Part shown: positions 25,752-34,050 of the stretch, piece by piece | Position numbering within the stretch: position 1 is the stretch's first letter | How the letters are laid out: each line of letters opens with the position of its first letter | Assembly (NCBI GenBank): GCA_025454915.1 | Contig: JALONN010000005.1 | Location: 1-64,000 of the forward strand | Length of the DNA stretch: 64,000 nt | Origin: Raineya sp. | GTDB taxonomy: Bacteria; Bacteroidota; Bacteroidia; Cytophagales; Thermonemataceae | Reading direction: 5' to 3' | Made by a program: the position numbers and the translations under genes | Notes under the pieces: model-generated | What the model saw: only the letters and a program-made list of their open reading frames with translations | Told to the model about the DNA's origin: nothing | Databases searched by the model: none

Positions 25752-26282
25752 TCAGTGAACTATTTTATGTCTATTTTCTTGTCTAATTTTCATCAAAATT
25801 TTACCAAGCATATTTTCACCAATACCATTACATACGCCCCAAAAAATATCTTTCCAATGATTAGTTTCCTCCAAATATTTGTTTTGAGTTTCTTGCAAAA
25901 GAATTTTTAAGGTTGGATTTTGAAATTTTTTGGTAAGAATTAATTTCATTTTTAGTGTCTTTATACTTTCCCAATCCATTCTGATATGGCTTTTTAATTC
26001 CCAAGCTAAGTGTATAGCATCTTTAAAATCAATATTTTGAAATCGTTGGCGAATATTTATATCTTCAAATTTAGATGCTTGATAGGCATTTTCGCTGTAT
26101 TGATATATAATATTTGGATTTTCTTCATCTTGAATTTCACATTTTTTACCGTTACTCAAAAAAAAATATTTCCCGAAAAAGCCACATATTTTTTCCTCAT
26201 TATGGACTACATAGTCATATAAACCGTCTTTATTTTTCTTTGGCGGATTTTCATTGAATAAAATAGGTTTTTGTTTTTCCAT
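25752..26282 (-). CDS. NADAR-family protein (YbiA-like), cassette gene 2
   Basis: The motifs GFFGKYFFLSN, YQYSENAYQASKF and NHWKDIFWGVCNGIGENMLG with the closing helix GKILMKIRQ define the NADAR/DUF1768 family. YbiA-type members cleave N-glycosidic bonds of early riboflavin intermediates, and others remove ADP-ribose from guanine; which applies here is unknown. The start at 26282 (MEKQKPI) leaves the preceding bases to the palindromic site C; an upstream ATG at 26303 would add MCVPVKN. The gene is AT-richer than its neighbours. Confidence 0.85.
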   Translation of the reverse strand: MEKQKPILFNENPPKKNKDGLYDYVVHNEEKICGFFGKYFFLSNGKKCEIQDEENPNIIYQYSENAYQASKFEDINIRQRFQNIDFKDAIHLAWELKSHIRMDWESIKTLKMKLILTKKFQNPTLKILLQETQNKYLEETNHWKDIFWGVCNGIGENMLGKILMKIRQENRHKIVH

Positions 26283-26291
26283 ATTTTTTAC

Positions 26292-26441
26292 AGGAACGCA
26301 CAACGAGCAGGCGATTTGCGATGGGTGGGCATTTTACCACAAATGTTTATGCAGAGCACAAAACTTTTGGCTACCACAAAATTGTTTACGAAGCATGAAG
26401 TCCCATAACGCAAAACAGCTGTTAGCAGTAGTGGTTTTTTG
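26292..26441 (-). other. attC-like imperfect palindrome, site C
   Basis: Left arm CACAACGAGCAGG followed by GATTTGCGATGGG; right arm CCCATAACGCAAAACAGCTG followed by GTTAGCAGTAGTGG. TTTGCG and CGCAAA, and GGG/CCC, pair; bulges are present. The centre has CGAAGCATGAAG, like the GAAGCA core of the other sites. Confidence 0.5.
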
Positions 26442-26449
26442 TTCGTCCG

Positions 26450-27247
26450 TCATTTTGAAAGTTTTAAAATTTTAAATGCTCCTTGTCCAACGATGAAAAA
26501 TACAATTTTCCCAATGATAAGGTCGGGATATTTTGAGTTTGTCAAGTAAACAAGTCCACCTGCTACAATTACTCCAAGATTTACAATTACGTCATTAGAT
26601 GTAAAAATCATACTTGCTTGCATATGTGCTTCCTTGCTTTTGCTTTTTTGTAGTAAATACAAACACAGTCCGTTGCCAATAAGAGCAAGAAGTGAAATAG
26701 TTATCATTGTCTGAAATGCTGGAACTTGTTCAAGTCCAACAAATCGTCTGACTACTTCTATAAAACCAAATATTGCAAGTATTAATTGAAAATAACCCGC
26801 TGATTTTGCAATATTTTTCTTTCGTGTCATTGTCCCACCAACTGCAAAAAGTGCAAGTCCGTAAACTATGCTGTCGGCAAGCATATCTAAACTGTCGGCA
26901 ACAAGTCCCATTGAGTTTGATATAAAACCTGTCGTAAGTTCAAGTGCAAAAAAGAAAAAGTTAATGGCTAAAACTTGCCAAAGCAATTTTCTTTCTCGGC
27001 TTGTACTGTCTGTTGTCGCTGTGTAGTTGTCTGCCGAAACGCTGTCAATGAGTGTGGTGTCAAACTTTAAATTGTCAAGTTGCTGAAAAATTTGGTCGTG
27101 ATTGTCTGTATGAAAAATGGTCAGTTGTCTGTTAGGTATATCAAAGTCTAACGAGTTGATGTTTGTCAAGTCGGCAAGTTTCATCCGTATCATTTGTTCT
27201 TCGGATGGGCAGTCCATTTTTGATATTTTAAATGTCGTTTTTTGCAT
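26450..27247 (-). CDS. Cation transporter with an HMA-like N-terminal domain, cassette gene 3
   Basis: Residues 1-75 look like a heavy-metal-associated ferredoxin-like domain (TFKISKMDCPSEEQMIRMKL) in which the usual CxxC is CPSE, so only one Cys remains. Residues 85-265 have about five membrane segments of the cation diffusion facilitator type, with the metal-site-like D residues in LVADSLDMLADSIVYG. The zinc-binding cytoplasmic tail of full CDF proteins is absent. Efflux of a divalent metal is likely; the ion is unknown. Codon use (frequent GTC) differs from the surrounding genes. Confidence 0.82.
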   Translation of the reverse strand: MQKTTFKISKMDCPSEEQMIRMKLADLTNINSLDFDIPNRQLTIFHTDNHDQIFQQLDNLKFDTTLIDSVSADNYTATTDSTSRERKLLWQVLAINFFFFALELTTGFISNSMGLVADSLDMLADSIVYGLALFAVGGTMTRKKNIAKSAGYFQLILAIFGFIEVVRRFVGLEQVPAFQTMITISLLALIGNGLCLYLLQKSKSKEAHMQASMIFTSNDVIVNLGVIVAGGLVYLTNSKYPDLIIGKIVFFIVGQGAFKILKLSK

Positions 27248-27285
27248 TATTTATTATTGTCGGTTGGGTCGTCCTACCATTACTG

Positions 27286-27423
27286 CTAACGGTTTTCGGC
27301 TTGGCGATGTGGCGGATTTTCAGCACAAAAGTTCAATAGAATTACTGCTTTTGAACCTTGCACAAATGTTTCATAGAAGCACTTCAGCCGCCATATTGCC
27401 AAACCGATGTTACCAGCTGGCGT
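27286..27423 (-). other. attC-like imperfect palindrome, site D (best preserved)
   Basis: TCGGCTTGGCGATGTGGCGG near 27297-27316 mirrors CCGCCATATTGCCAAACCGA near 27388-27407 with only G-T type differences, so about 20 bp can pair. The outer ends are GCTAACGG and GTTACCAGCTGGCGTTATTT. The centre contains TAGAAGCAC. Confidence 0.6.
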
Positions 27424-27433
27424 TATTTTTTGG

Positions 27434-28066
27434 TTAGTTAAAGTTATACGGATAACCAATTTCGTTTAGGTCAGCTTCAAGTTGTTCCCAATCTTCAAGT
27501 TCCTTAACGATTGTCAAAACCATTTCTTTTGTTAGTTTTTTTCCGTTATATATTTCTGTCACAGTTTCCAATGGAATTCCACTTTCGATAAAACTTTCGT
27601 CAAAATATTCTGTTGCCCAATCAACATAAGTTTGTGGATTTCCGTCAAAAATGCTCAACATTTCGTCAGAATTATCTTCGTAATTTTCGATTTGTCCAGT
27701 TTTCCAAGCCTTATTTTCGGTTGTCCAAACGCAAAATGTTGTTCCGATTGTTTTTACAGGTTCTCCAAAAATAAATTCGTCAAAAATAGAAGGTAAATCT
27801 TTTGTTAGTTTCTCTTTTTCTTGCTGTTGATACTCGTGAGCAAATCCATTTATTACACAGCCGTCTTCTCTAAATAAAATAAGCATTTGGTCGCCCGAAC
27901 CGTTTCGCATTTCGCAAAATTCTTCATTGTCTGCCCATTGATTGTTGTACGAGTAATAACGATATTCCCATTCTTGAGAAAGAATTGCGTCTAAAACAGA
28001 AATTGCTTTGCAAATTGTCTGTAATTTTTGTCTGTCAGGTAAGTTTAGTTCTTTGGTTGAAATCAT
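27434..28066 (-). CDS. Conserved hypothetical protein, cassette gene 4
   Basis: The 210-residue acidic protein begins MISTKELNLPDRQKLQTICK and has the striking segment WEYRYYSYNNQWADNEEFCE followed by MRNGSGDQMLILFREDGCVI. It matches my memory of a widespread Bacteroidota hypothetical family of unknown role; acidic soluble proteins of this size are often immunity or stress proteins, but nothing here proves it. No signal peptide. It is the first gene of the island in reading direction and its 5' side carries another site end (28096-28118). Confidence 0.72.
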   Translation of the reverse strand: MISTKELNLPDRQKLQTICKAISVLDAILSQEWEYRYYSYNNQWADNEEFCEMRNGSGDQMLILFREDGCVINGFAHEYQQQEKEKLTKDLPSIFDEFIFGEPVKTIGTTFCVWTTENKAWKTGQIENYEDNSDEMLSIFDGNPQTYVDWATEYFDESFIESGIPLETVTEIYNGKKLTKEMVLTIVKELEDWEQLEADLNEIGYPYNFN

Positions 28067-28095
28067 TTGTTGTTTATATGTTTTTCGTTTTGGTG

Positions 28096-28118
28096 AGTGT
28101 CGTTATACGCTTGCTGGT
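28096..28118 (-). other. Half site E at the right end of the island
   Basis: On the minus strand the sequence reads GTGTTACCAGCAAGCGTATA, very like the outer end of site D (GTTACCAGCTGGCGTTATTT). No second arm is obvious to the right, so only one half of a site seems present. Confidence 0.4.
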
Positions 28119-28136
28119 AACACCTAAATATACGAC

Positions 28137-28250
28137 ATTCGTTTATTTTTTCTTTATAAACATTCGTTAATCCAATTTATATACTTTGTTAAAAGTCTGA
28201 AAATAAGAAAAATAAGTGTTTTTTCAATAAAAAAAGATGAATAAACGAAT
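28137..28250. repeat. Inverted repeat in the right flank of the island
   Basis: ATTCGTTTATT (28137-28147) is inverted at AATAAACGAAT (28240-28250); a third related word ATTCGTTAAT lies at about 28162. This spacing, between the island and the insertion gene, would suit binding sites of a recombinase or regulator. The 28067-28296 gap contains no gene. Confidence 0.45.
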
Positions 28251-28296
28251 ATTTGAAAAAATAACTATGAACTCCTTCATTAGTTTCAATGAGAAA

Positions 28297-28324
28297 TTAC
28301 AAAACTTTCATAAGCATCCTGACG
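28297..28324 (-). other. 3' end of the TauE-like gene duplicated across the island (candidate attachment half)
   Basis: This is the partner of 24935-24962: identical over the terminal 15 bases including the stop codon, then with scattered differences at third codon positions. The two copies are direct repeats about 3.36 kb apart and bracket the cassette-like genes. Confidence 0.65.
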
Positions 28325-29667
28325 CTGAACACAATTACAAGTGTAGCAACCAGTAATAACGCTACTTTCTGAGGGAGTTTGCCTGCAAGTCTTGCTGCCA
28401 AAGGAGCAGCAATAGCACCTCCCACAATCAAGCCTAATACAATATACCAATGACTTACCCCTAAAACAGAAAAGAATACAATAGAAGCAGAAAGGGTTAC
28501 AAAAAACTCTGATAAACTGACGGTTCCCACTACAAATTTTGATTTTCTTCCTCTTGAAAGCAGGGTAGAGGTAACAATGGGTCCCCAACCACCACCACTA
28601 AAGGCATCTAAAAACCCACCCAAAAAGCCTAAAAGACCAATATTTTTAACTCGCTTTTTGATGATTTTTTTCTGAAATGCAATAATAATGAGTCTTGCCC
28701 CTAAAATCATGCTGTAAACAGCTAAAATACTGTACGTTATGTTTTCAAACTGATTGCCTAAATAACTCAGTAACAAGGCACCACATACAGCCCCCAGTAC
28801 ACCGAAACCTGCAAGCCAAATCAATAATCGTTTGTTTACATTGCCAAATTTATAGTGAGAATATCCTGTAATACCACTAGAAAACATTTCGGCAGTATGG
28901 ATACTACCACTGATAGCCGTAGATTTAATTCCCAAAAGCATCATACTAGTTGCACAGGTAACCCCATATCCAAGTCCGACAGCTCCATCGACCAATTGAG
29001 CAAAAAATCCAACCAGAAGCATTCCATAGAATTCTTTTGGCATTTGAGTAAGCATTCCCTTAAACTCATCAAAAGAGATAATCGTGGAAAATCCATAACC
29101 CAAAAATGTAGCTAAAAATAACAAAGAAAGCTGAAATGCCAGTTTTCTGTATTTTGTACCACCATCATTTTTTATTTTGAATTGATGATGAGTAATTTTT
29201 TCCTTGAATAAATTGGGTTGAATATGCTCTTTCTCTAATTCTGTTTCCCATATTTTTGAAGTTTGAACAGTAGAAAAAGAATGATTAATCGTTTTCTCTT
29301 TGATGCTTACATCAAAAAAGAAATCAGAAAGCTCTTGAAAATGAATGGAATGTATAAGTATTCTTTTTTCTTTGGCTATAGATTTGATACTTTCATTAAG
29401 GTCTAGATTCTTAACAGCAATGACTACTAGAGATACTTCTTCTAAATCCTGAGGCTCAAAAACTTTTTCTTCCCATGTGAGATGTGGGTGTTTTTCTACT
29501 AAATCAAACAACTCATCTGATAGAGTAGGTGAAACAATATGAATACTTGTATATTCGTTGTATTCAAGGAGATTCATCACTTTCTGACAGGCACTATTCC
29601 CCCCTCCAACAATAAGAATTGGATAGTTCTGATTTTGTATATAAATGGGTAATAGTGAAGTATTCAT
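28297..29667 (-). CDS. TauE/SafE-type anion permease fused to a siroheme-synthase-like Rossmann domain
   Basis: Residues 1-110 have the fold of the CysG/Met8 NAD-binding domain (YPILIVGGGNSACQKVMNLL, VVIAVKNLDL). After a linker, residues about 175-456 contain eight or nine hydrophobic helices of the TauE family (LLVGFFAQLVDGAVGLGYGV, GGFLDAFSGGGWGPIVTSTL). TauE proteins carry sulfite, sulfoacetate or similar anions. Its place at the end of the sulfate assimilation unit suggests movement of sulfate or sulfite, with a redox or tetrapyrrole link from the N-terminal domain. It starts six bases after the DUF2490 gene ends. Its last codons are duplicated at 24935. Confidence 0.88.
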   Translation of the reverse strand: MNTSLLPIYIQNQNYPILIVGGGNSACQKVMNLLEYNEYTSIHIVSPTLSDELFDLVEKHPHLTWEEKVFEPQDLEEVSLVVIAVKNLDLNESIKSIAKEKRILIHSIHFQELSDFFFDVSIKEKTINHSFSTVQTSKIWETELEKEHIQPNLFKEKITHHQFKIKNDGGTKYRKLAFQLSLLFLATFLGYGFSTIISFDEFKGMLTQMPKEFYGMLLVGFFAQLVDGAVGLGYGVTCATSMMLLGIKSTAISGSIHTAEMFSSGITGYSHYKFGNVNKRLLIWLAGFGVLGAVCGALLLSYLGNQFENITYSILAVYSMILGARLIIIAFQKKIIKKRVKNIGLLGFLGGFLDAFSGGGWGPIVTSTLLSRGRKSKFVVGTVSLSEFFVTLSASIVFFSVLGVSHWYIVLGLIVGGAIAAPLAARLAGKLPQKVALLLVATLVIVFSVRMLMKVL

Positions 29668-29673
29668 AAGAAA

Positions 29674-30405
29674 TTATTTTTGAAGATGAATTTTATGAAA
29701 GACTGTAAATCTTAAAATATCTCGATTGTAAAAACTATTTCCTGAGGCTCTTTGCTGATACCAGTTCAGATAACCTGTTTCTAATCGTAGATTAGGGGTA
29801 ATATTATAATTGAGAGCTAAGTAAATTCTGTTTTGGTCAAAAATATTGTATATAATGTTTTTTCCTGCATTAAGCATGATTTCATCACTTAATTTGACAG
29901 ATAACCACTTTTTATAAACAGGAATTTCTATTGCTATCTGATAACGAAAACGGAAATTCCCAAACTGATAGCCATTGACTAATTCATTATTTTCTACTTC
30001 ATGAAAAAAACGAGCTTCTGCTTTATATCTTTGATTAATAGAAAAATGATTGAACTTCGTCTGACTAGCAAGGGCTATATGGGGACGTAACTCAGGAACA
30101 ATCAAATCGCTTTCTGATGTTGGGTCTTGTGGACTTTGAAGAAACAAACACATACCCAAAGCTACATCCCATCCAGTTCCTATATTTCTATGAATATGGC
30201 TTCTAAAAACAAGCTGATGTTGAGCCATAGGGTTGATAAAATGTCTTTCCTGAATTTCAGTTGTCAAAAAATATTTTTGATTGAACTGAATCGTATTATA
30301 ATATCCATACCAAATCAGTTGCTGGCGAGTTACTTGTCTTGTATTCTGACTAAAAACAGCAGTATTTATCAACCCAAAAAGCAATATGAAAAGCCAGTAT
30401 TTCAT
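29674..30405 (-). CDS. DUF2490 outer membrane beta-barrel protein
   Basis: A signal peptide (KYWLFILLFGLINTAVFSQ) precedes strand-rich sequence with WYGYYNTIQFNQKYFLTTEI, ERHFINPMAQHQLVFRSHIH and INQRYKAEARFFHEV, typical of DUF2490, and ends in a strand with aromatic residues (ILRFTVFHKIHLQK). The ATG at 30405 overlaps the cysN stop in an ATGA arrangement, which fixes the start and shows translational coupling. Such barrels may be pores; coupling to sulfate genes suggests a role in sulfate or sulfonate uptake. Confidence 0.85.
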   Translation of the reverse strand: MKYWLFILLFGLINTAVFSQNTRQVTRQQLIWYGYYNTIQFNQKYFLTTEIQERHFINPMAQHQLVFRSHIHRNIGTGWDVALGMCLFLQSPQDPTSESDLIVPELRPHIALASQTKFNHFSINQRYKAEARFFHEVENNELVNGYQFGNFRFRYQIAIEIPVYKKWLSVKLSDEIMLNAGKNIIYNIFDQNRIYLALNYNITPNLRLETGYLNWYQQRASGNSFYNRDILRFTVFHKIHLQK

Positions 30406-31643
30406 AAAAACATACAAGCTCCCACAGTATTGAATGTCGTTTCATCAATTAAAATAGCACTTCCATTCTGAGGAATTTCTTTGAATGCATCAAAAAATAA
30501 AGCCTGATTGGTTTTGATATTTACTTGTGTAATATCATTGAGGCGTACCTCTTCTGTGGGACTGAACTGCCATTCATTGATATTCCATTTTTGCTCAATA
30601 GATTGTATTTTTACCCTCACAGTTTTGAAACGGTGTTGTAAAAGATAGGTTTTAGCCAAATTGAGAGGCGTATTATCAAACCAGCAAAGCCATGTTTTGA
30701 GCTGGTTGGCTTCTTGTGGAGCTTCAGAAACTTTCACAATACTATCACCTCGACTAATATCAATATTATCTTTGAGATGTAATACAATATTCTCACCAGC
30801 CTGAGCTTTTTCTACTTCTTTCTGATGACGTTCTATTTTTATAATTTCACTTTCAATGCCTGTTGGTAGTATTTTTACCTTATCACCTACATGATAAGAG
30901 CCACTCAGAACCAACCCTGCATAGCCTCTGTAATCGTGAAACGCATCATCTTTGGGACGTATTACCCATTGTACCTGAAATCTGGCTAATGATTGTACAT
31001 TGGTAGAAATTTCTACTTTTTCCAGATAAGGCAATATGGCTTCTCCTGTGTACCAAGGTGTATTTTCTGATTTCTCAACAATATTATCTCCCTGTAAAGC
31101 ACTTACAGGAATATAAATGATTTCATTATAATTGAGTTCTGCTCTTTTTTCTTCAAAATCCTGTTTGATATCCTCAAAAACATTTTCAGAAAAATTCACC
31201 AAATCCATTTTGTTGATAGCAACAACAGCTTTTTTGATACCCATGAGTGAGCCAATGCTTGCATGGCGTTTAGTTTGTTCTGTGATACCTTTTCGGGCAT
31301 CTACAAGCAAAATAATTAAATCGGCGTTAGACGCACCTGTAATCATGTTACGAGTGTATTGTTCATGCCCTGGGGCATCAGCGATGATAAACTTTCGTTT
31401 ATCTGTAGAAAAATATTTATAAGCGACATCAATTGTGATACCTTGCTCTCTTTCAGCTCTCAATCCGTCTGTAATCAAAGACAAATCTATTTCTCCGTTT
31501 TGAGATGCTTTGGTTTGTTTCTGCAAAATACCCAACTGGTCTGTATGAATGCTGTTTGAATCATAAAGTAAACGCCCAATGAGTGTACTTTTGCCGTCAT
31601 CTACGTTTCCTGCTGTTATAAATTTGAGTGTATTCATTGTCAA
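30402..31643 (-). CDS. cysN: Sulfate adenylyltransferase subunit 1 (GTPase)
   Basis: An EF-Tu-like GTPase that couples GTP hydrolysis to formation of adenosine 5'-phosphosulfate with CysD. Visible motifs are G1 GNVDDGKSTLIGRLL, G2 REQGITIDVAY, G3 ADAPGHEQY and G4 INKMDLV, followed by two beta-barrel domains. The 413 residues end after domain 3, so no APS kinase (CysC) domain is fused. That fits the APS-reductase type CysH in the same unit, since PAPS would not be needed. MTMNTLKF has an alternative start two codons later. Confidence 0.95.
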   Translation of the reverse strand: MTMNTLKFITAGNVDDGKSTLIGRLLYDSNSIHTDQLGILQKQTKASQNGEIDLSLITDGLRAEREQGITIDVAYKYFSTDKRKFIIADAPGHEQYTRNMITGASNADLIILLVDARKGITEQTKRHASIGSLMGIKKAVVAINKMDLVNFSENVFEDIKQDFEEKRAELNYNEIIYIPVSALQGDNIVEKSENTPWYTGEAILPYLEKVEISTNVQSLARFQVQWVIRPKDDAFHDYRGYAGLVLSGSYHVGDKVKILPTGIESEIIKIERHQKEVEKAQAGENIVLHLKDNIDISRGDSIVKVSEAPQEANQLKTWLCWFDNTPLNLAKTYLLQHRFKTVRVKIQSIEQKWNINEWQFSPTEEVRLNDITQVNIKTNQALFFDAFKEIPQNGSAILIDETTFNTVGACMFL

Positions 31644-31664
31644 TGCTAAATGGTAAGTGATGAA

Positions 31665-32183
31665 TTAATTTACTTCTGAATTAACTTTTACTACTACAGA
31701 GTTAGCTAAAAAGTCATGTATAGAGCGTTTTTTATCATTAGAAAGCATTACTATAAAATCAAGTAAAAAGTATGCCCAAAAAAAGATGTCAAACAAATTT
31801 TCTGTGTTTTTAGAATAAAAATTTGTGAAAATCAATAACAACTGAATGATGTAAGATACAATAGGTACAAATTCCCGCATAAATGATTCTTTGAAGGTGA
31901 GAAGTCTGTTTTCGTCTGTAAAAGCCACTACTTTAATTTTTGCAAGTTTTTTGCCAATCGTCTGACCACTTGAATAATGCGATTTGATAAAATACCAAAA
32001 TTGAAAGAATACAAAAATTAAATATGTATTTAATTTTCCTTGTGTAAAAAGGTCAATACCAGCAAGAATTAAGTAAATGATTGTCAAGCAAATACCATCA
32101 ATAAATGATGCTATAATTCTTGGTGAAAGAGTATTGTATTTTTCCATAAATCTCTTATCTAAAAAACCTGATTTTGTCTCCAA
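31665..32183 (-). CDS. RDD-family membrane protein
   Basis: The 172 residues begin with a soluble stretch, then show SPRIIASFIDGICLTIIYLI with the Arg and Asp residues of the RDD motif, and three to four membrane helices. The segment GQTIGKKLAKIKVV is the conserved loop. RDD proteins may be small transporters, some linked to Na+/H+ exchange; no function is known here. It sits inside the cysD-cysN unit, which is unusual. Confidence 0.85.
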   Translation of the reverse strand: METKSGFLDKRFMEKYNTLSPRIIASFIDGICLTIIYLILAGIDLFTQGKLNTYLIFVFFQFWYFIKSHYSSGQTIGKKLAKIKVVAFTDENRLLTFKESFMREFVPIVSYIIQLLLIFTNFYSKNTENLFDIFFWAYFLLDFIVMLSNDKKRSIHDFLANSVVVKVNSEVN

Positions 32184-32238
32184 ACCTTCAAAGGAGGTTT
32201 TTTTGTTCCCCTTTTTTTCAAAATCTTATGTCTAACAC

Positions 32239-33135
32239 CTAAAAATACCCCTGTTTCTTACGGTCTTCCATGGCAGCTTCTGAGAGTTGGTCGTCAAGAC
32301 GTGTCTGACCTCTTTCACTGATGCTGGTTTCTATAATTTCTGCTATAATTTCATCTATCGTTGAAGCAGTAGAAGGAACGGCAGCTGTACAAGTCATGTC
32401 ACCTACAGTTCTATAACGGACTTTTTCTTTTACTACCACATCAGTAGGCAATGGCTGGATAAAATCAGAAATGGCAACCAGTTTATCCTGATGAACAATA
32501 CAATCTCTTTCATGAGAAAAATACAGATTCGGAAGTTCTATTTTGTGTTTTTTGATATAATTCCAAACATCTAACTCTGTCCAATTACTAATTGGAAAAA
32601 CTCTCACATTGTGTCCTTTATGAATTTTACCATTCAAGATGTTCCAAAGTTCAGGACGTTGAAGTTTAGGCTCCCATTGCCCGAAATCGTCTCGAACAGA
32701 AAAAATACGTTCTTTGGCTCTTGCTTTTTCCTCATCACGTCTTGCACCTCCAATACAAGCATCAAATTCATTTGCCTGTATCACATCCAGAAGTGTATAA
32801 GTTTGTAAAGCATTTCTGGAGGGAAATCTTCCTTGAGTTTCTTTTAAATTATACTTCTTGATGCTGTCTTCCACATAACCTACTATTAGTTTTTCATCAA
32901 TTTCAGTTACCAACTTATCTCTGAATGCAAGGGCTTCTGGGAAATTATGACCAGTATCGATGTGTACCAACGGAAAAGGAAATTTAGCAGGGCGAAAAGC
33001 CTTGAGAGCTAAGTGTATGAGTACAATAGAGTCTTTTCCTCCCGAAAAAAGTAAAGCAGGTTTTTCAAATTGAGCAGCCGTTTCTCTCAAAATATAAATA
33101 GCTTCATCTTCTAACTGTTCTAAATAATCGTTCAT
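32239..33135 (-). CDS. cysD: Sulfate adenylyltransferase subunit 2
   Basis: An ATP-pyrophosphatase family enzyme that makes APS from ATP and sulfate. The PP-loop is LLFSGGKDSIVLIHLA, and GGARRDEEKARAKERIFSVR and FPISNWTELDVWNYIKKHKI are conserved. The length (298 residues) is normal. Its gene precedes the RDD gene and cysN on the same strand, 85 bases after cysH. Confidence 0.95.
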   Translation of the reverse strand: MNDYLEQLEDEAIYILRETAAQFEKPALLFSGGKDSIVLIHLALKAFRPAKFPFPLVHIDTGHNFPEALAFRDKLVTEIDEKLIVGYVEDSIKKYNLKETQGRFPSRNALQTYTLLDVIQANEFDACIGGARRDEEKARAKERIFSVRDDFGQWEPKLQRPELWNILNGKIHKGHNVRVFPISNWTELDVWNYIKKHKIELPNLYFSHERDCIVHQDKLVAISDFIQPLPTDVVVKEKVRYRTVGDMTCTAAVPSTASTIDEIIAEIIETSISERGQTRLDDQLSEAAMEDRKKQGYF

Positions 33136-33220
33136 ATTTTAATGCTAAGTGATTAAATGGTAAATTCTAAATGTTAAATGACAAAATATATCTTGTATCC
33201 AAAATCTTTTCTCTCAAAAT

Positions 33221-33916
33221 CTATCTGTGTAAACCACATTCTTTTTTACTGCTGTCTTCCCACCACCAACGACCAGCCCTGAGGTCTTCACCTTCTTGGA
33301 TAGCTCTTGTACATGGCTGACAACCAATACTTACAAAACCTTTGTCTTGCAGAACATTATAGGGAATAGTATATTTCTTGATATAATCTTGTACATCTTG
33401 TGTACTCCAGTGTAATAAAGGATTGTACTTATAAAGTTGATTGGCTTCATCCCATTCAACAAAATCTGTTTGGCTTCTGTTGGTAGAATGCTCAGCTCTA
33501 ATGCCTGTAATCCAGAGTTTTGCTCCCTTTAATGCTCTTTTAAGAGGCTCTACTTTTCGGATAAAACAACATTCTTTTCGTAAATCTACAGATTCGTAAA
33601 AGGCATTGATGCCTTTGGTCTGAACGTACTCTTCAATACTTTGATTATTAGGATAATAAGGTTTGATATGATAATCATATTTTTTGGCTGTCCTATCCCA
33701 AACCTGATAAGTTTCTGCAAAAAAACGCCCTGTATCAAGGGTAAAGACTTCGATGTTTTGAATATTCTGGCTCAGAATAGCATGTGTAATGGCTTGGTCT
33801 TCAATACTAAAACTGGTAGAAAATACAATTTTCTCTGAAATATTTTCAGAAAGAGAAAGTATGCTTTCTTCTAAGCCTTTGTGGGCAATAAGGTTGTTAA
33901 GAAAATCTTGATTCAT
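33221..33916 (-). CDS. cysH: Adenylylsulfate reductase (assimilatory, Fe-S type)
   Basis: Reduces APS to sulfite with thioredoxin as donor. The PP-like loop region is IVFSTSFSIEDQAI, and GIRAEHSTNRSQTDF binds substrate. The pairs ECCFIRK and GCQPCTR give the Cys residues of a [4Fe-4S] cluster, which marks the APS- rather than PAPS-reducing branch; KECGLHR at the end holds the catalytic Cys. It is the first gene of the sulfate unit, behind a long leader with an S-box riboswitch and a cysteine-rich leader peptide. Confidence 0.95.
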   Translation of the reverse strand: MNQDFLNNLIAHKGLEESILSLSENISEKIVFSTSFSIEDQAITHAILSQNIQNIEVFTLDTGRFFAETYQVWDRTAKKYDYHIKPYYPNNQSIEEYVQTKGINAFYESVDLRKECCFIRKVEPLKRALKGAKLWITGIRAEHSTNRSQTDFVEWDEANQLYKYNPLLHWSTQDVQDYIKKYTIPYNVLQDKGFVSIGCQPCTRAIQEGEDLRAGRWWWEDSSKKECGLHR

Positions 33917-33929
33917 AGAAATTAATAAA

Positions 33930-34050
33930 TTATGATGCCTGAACGAATTACAGAATCCTCAGGAATATAGCTGTTGATAAAATTAAAGAAATAATTCGAT
34001 ATGAGGATGTTACGTTGTATTAACAACAGCAACACGATTCAAAAGTAGAA
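33930..34050 (-). promoter_or_regulatory. Alternative pairings in the cysH leader (putative attenuator)
   Basis: On the transcript, GCTGTTG from the Cys codons of the leader peptide (plus strand about 34025-34031) can pair with CAACAGC about 50 bases later (33970-33976). In the same region ATCCTCA can pair with TGAGGAT and CGAATT with AATTCG. A ribosome stalled on the Cys codons would block the first pairing. I see no classical T-run after these stems. Confidence 0.45.

Noticed and set aside
24956..27423. A standard class 1-type integron
   Set aside because: No integrase or attI is in the window and the site ends do not follow the GTTRRRY rule, so only integron-like can be said.
30402..31643. 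A CysN-CysC fusion
   Set aside because: The protein ends after the GTPase and two barrel domains; no APS kinase domain follows.
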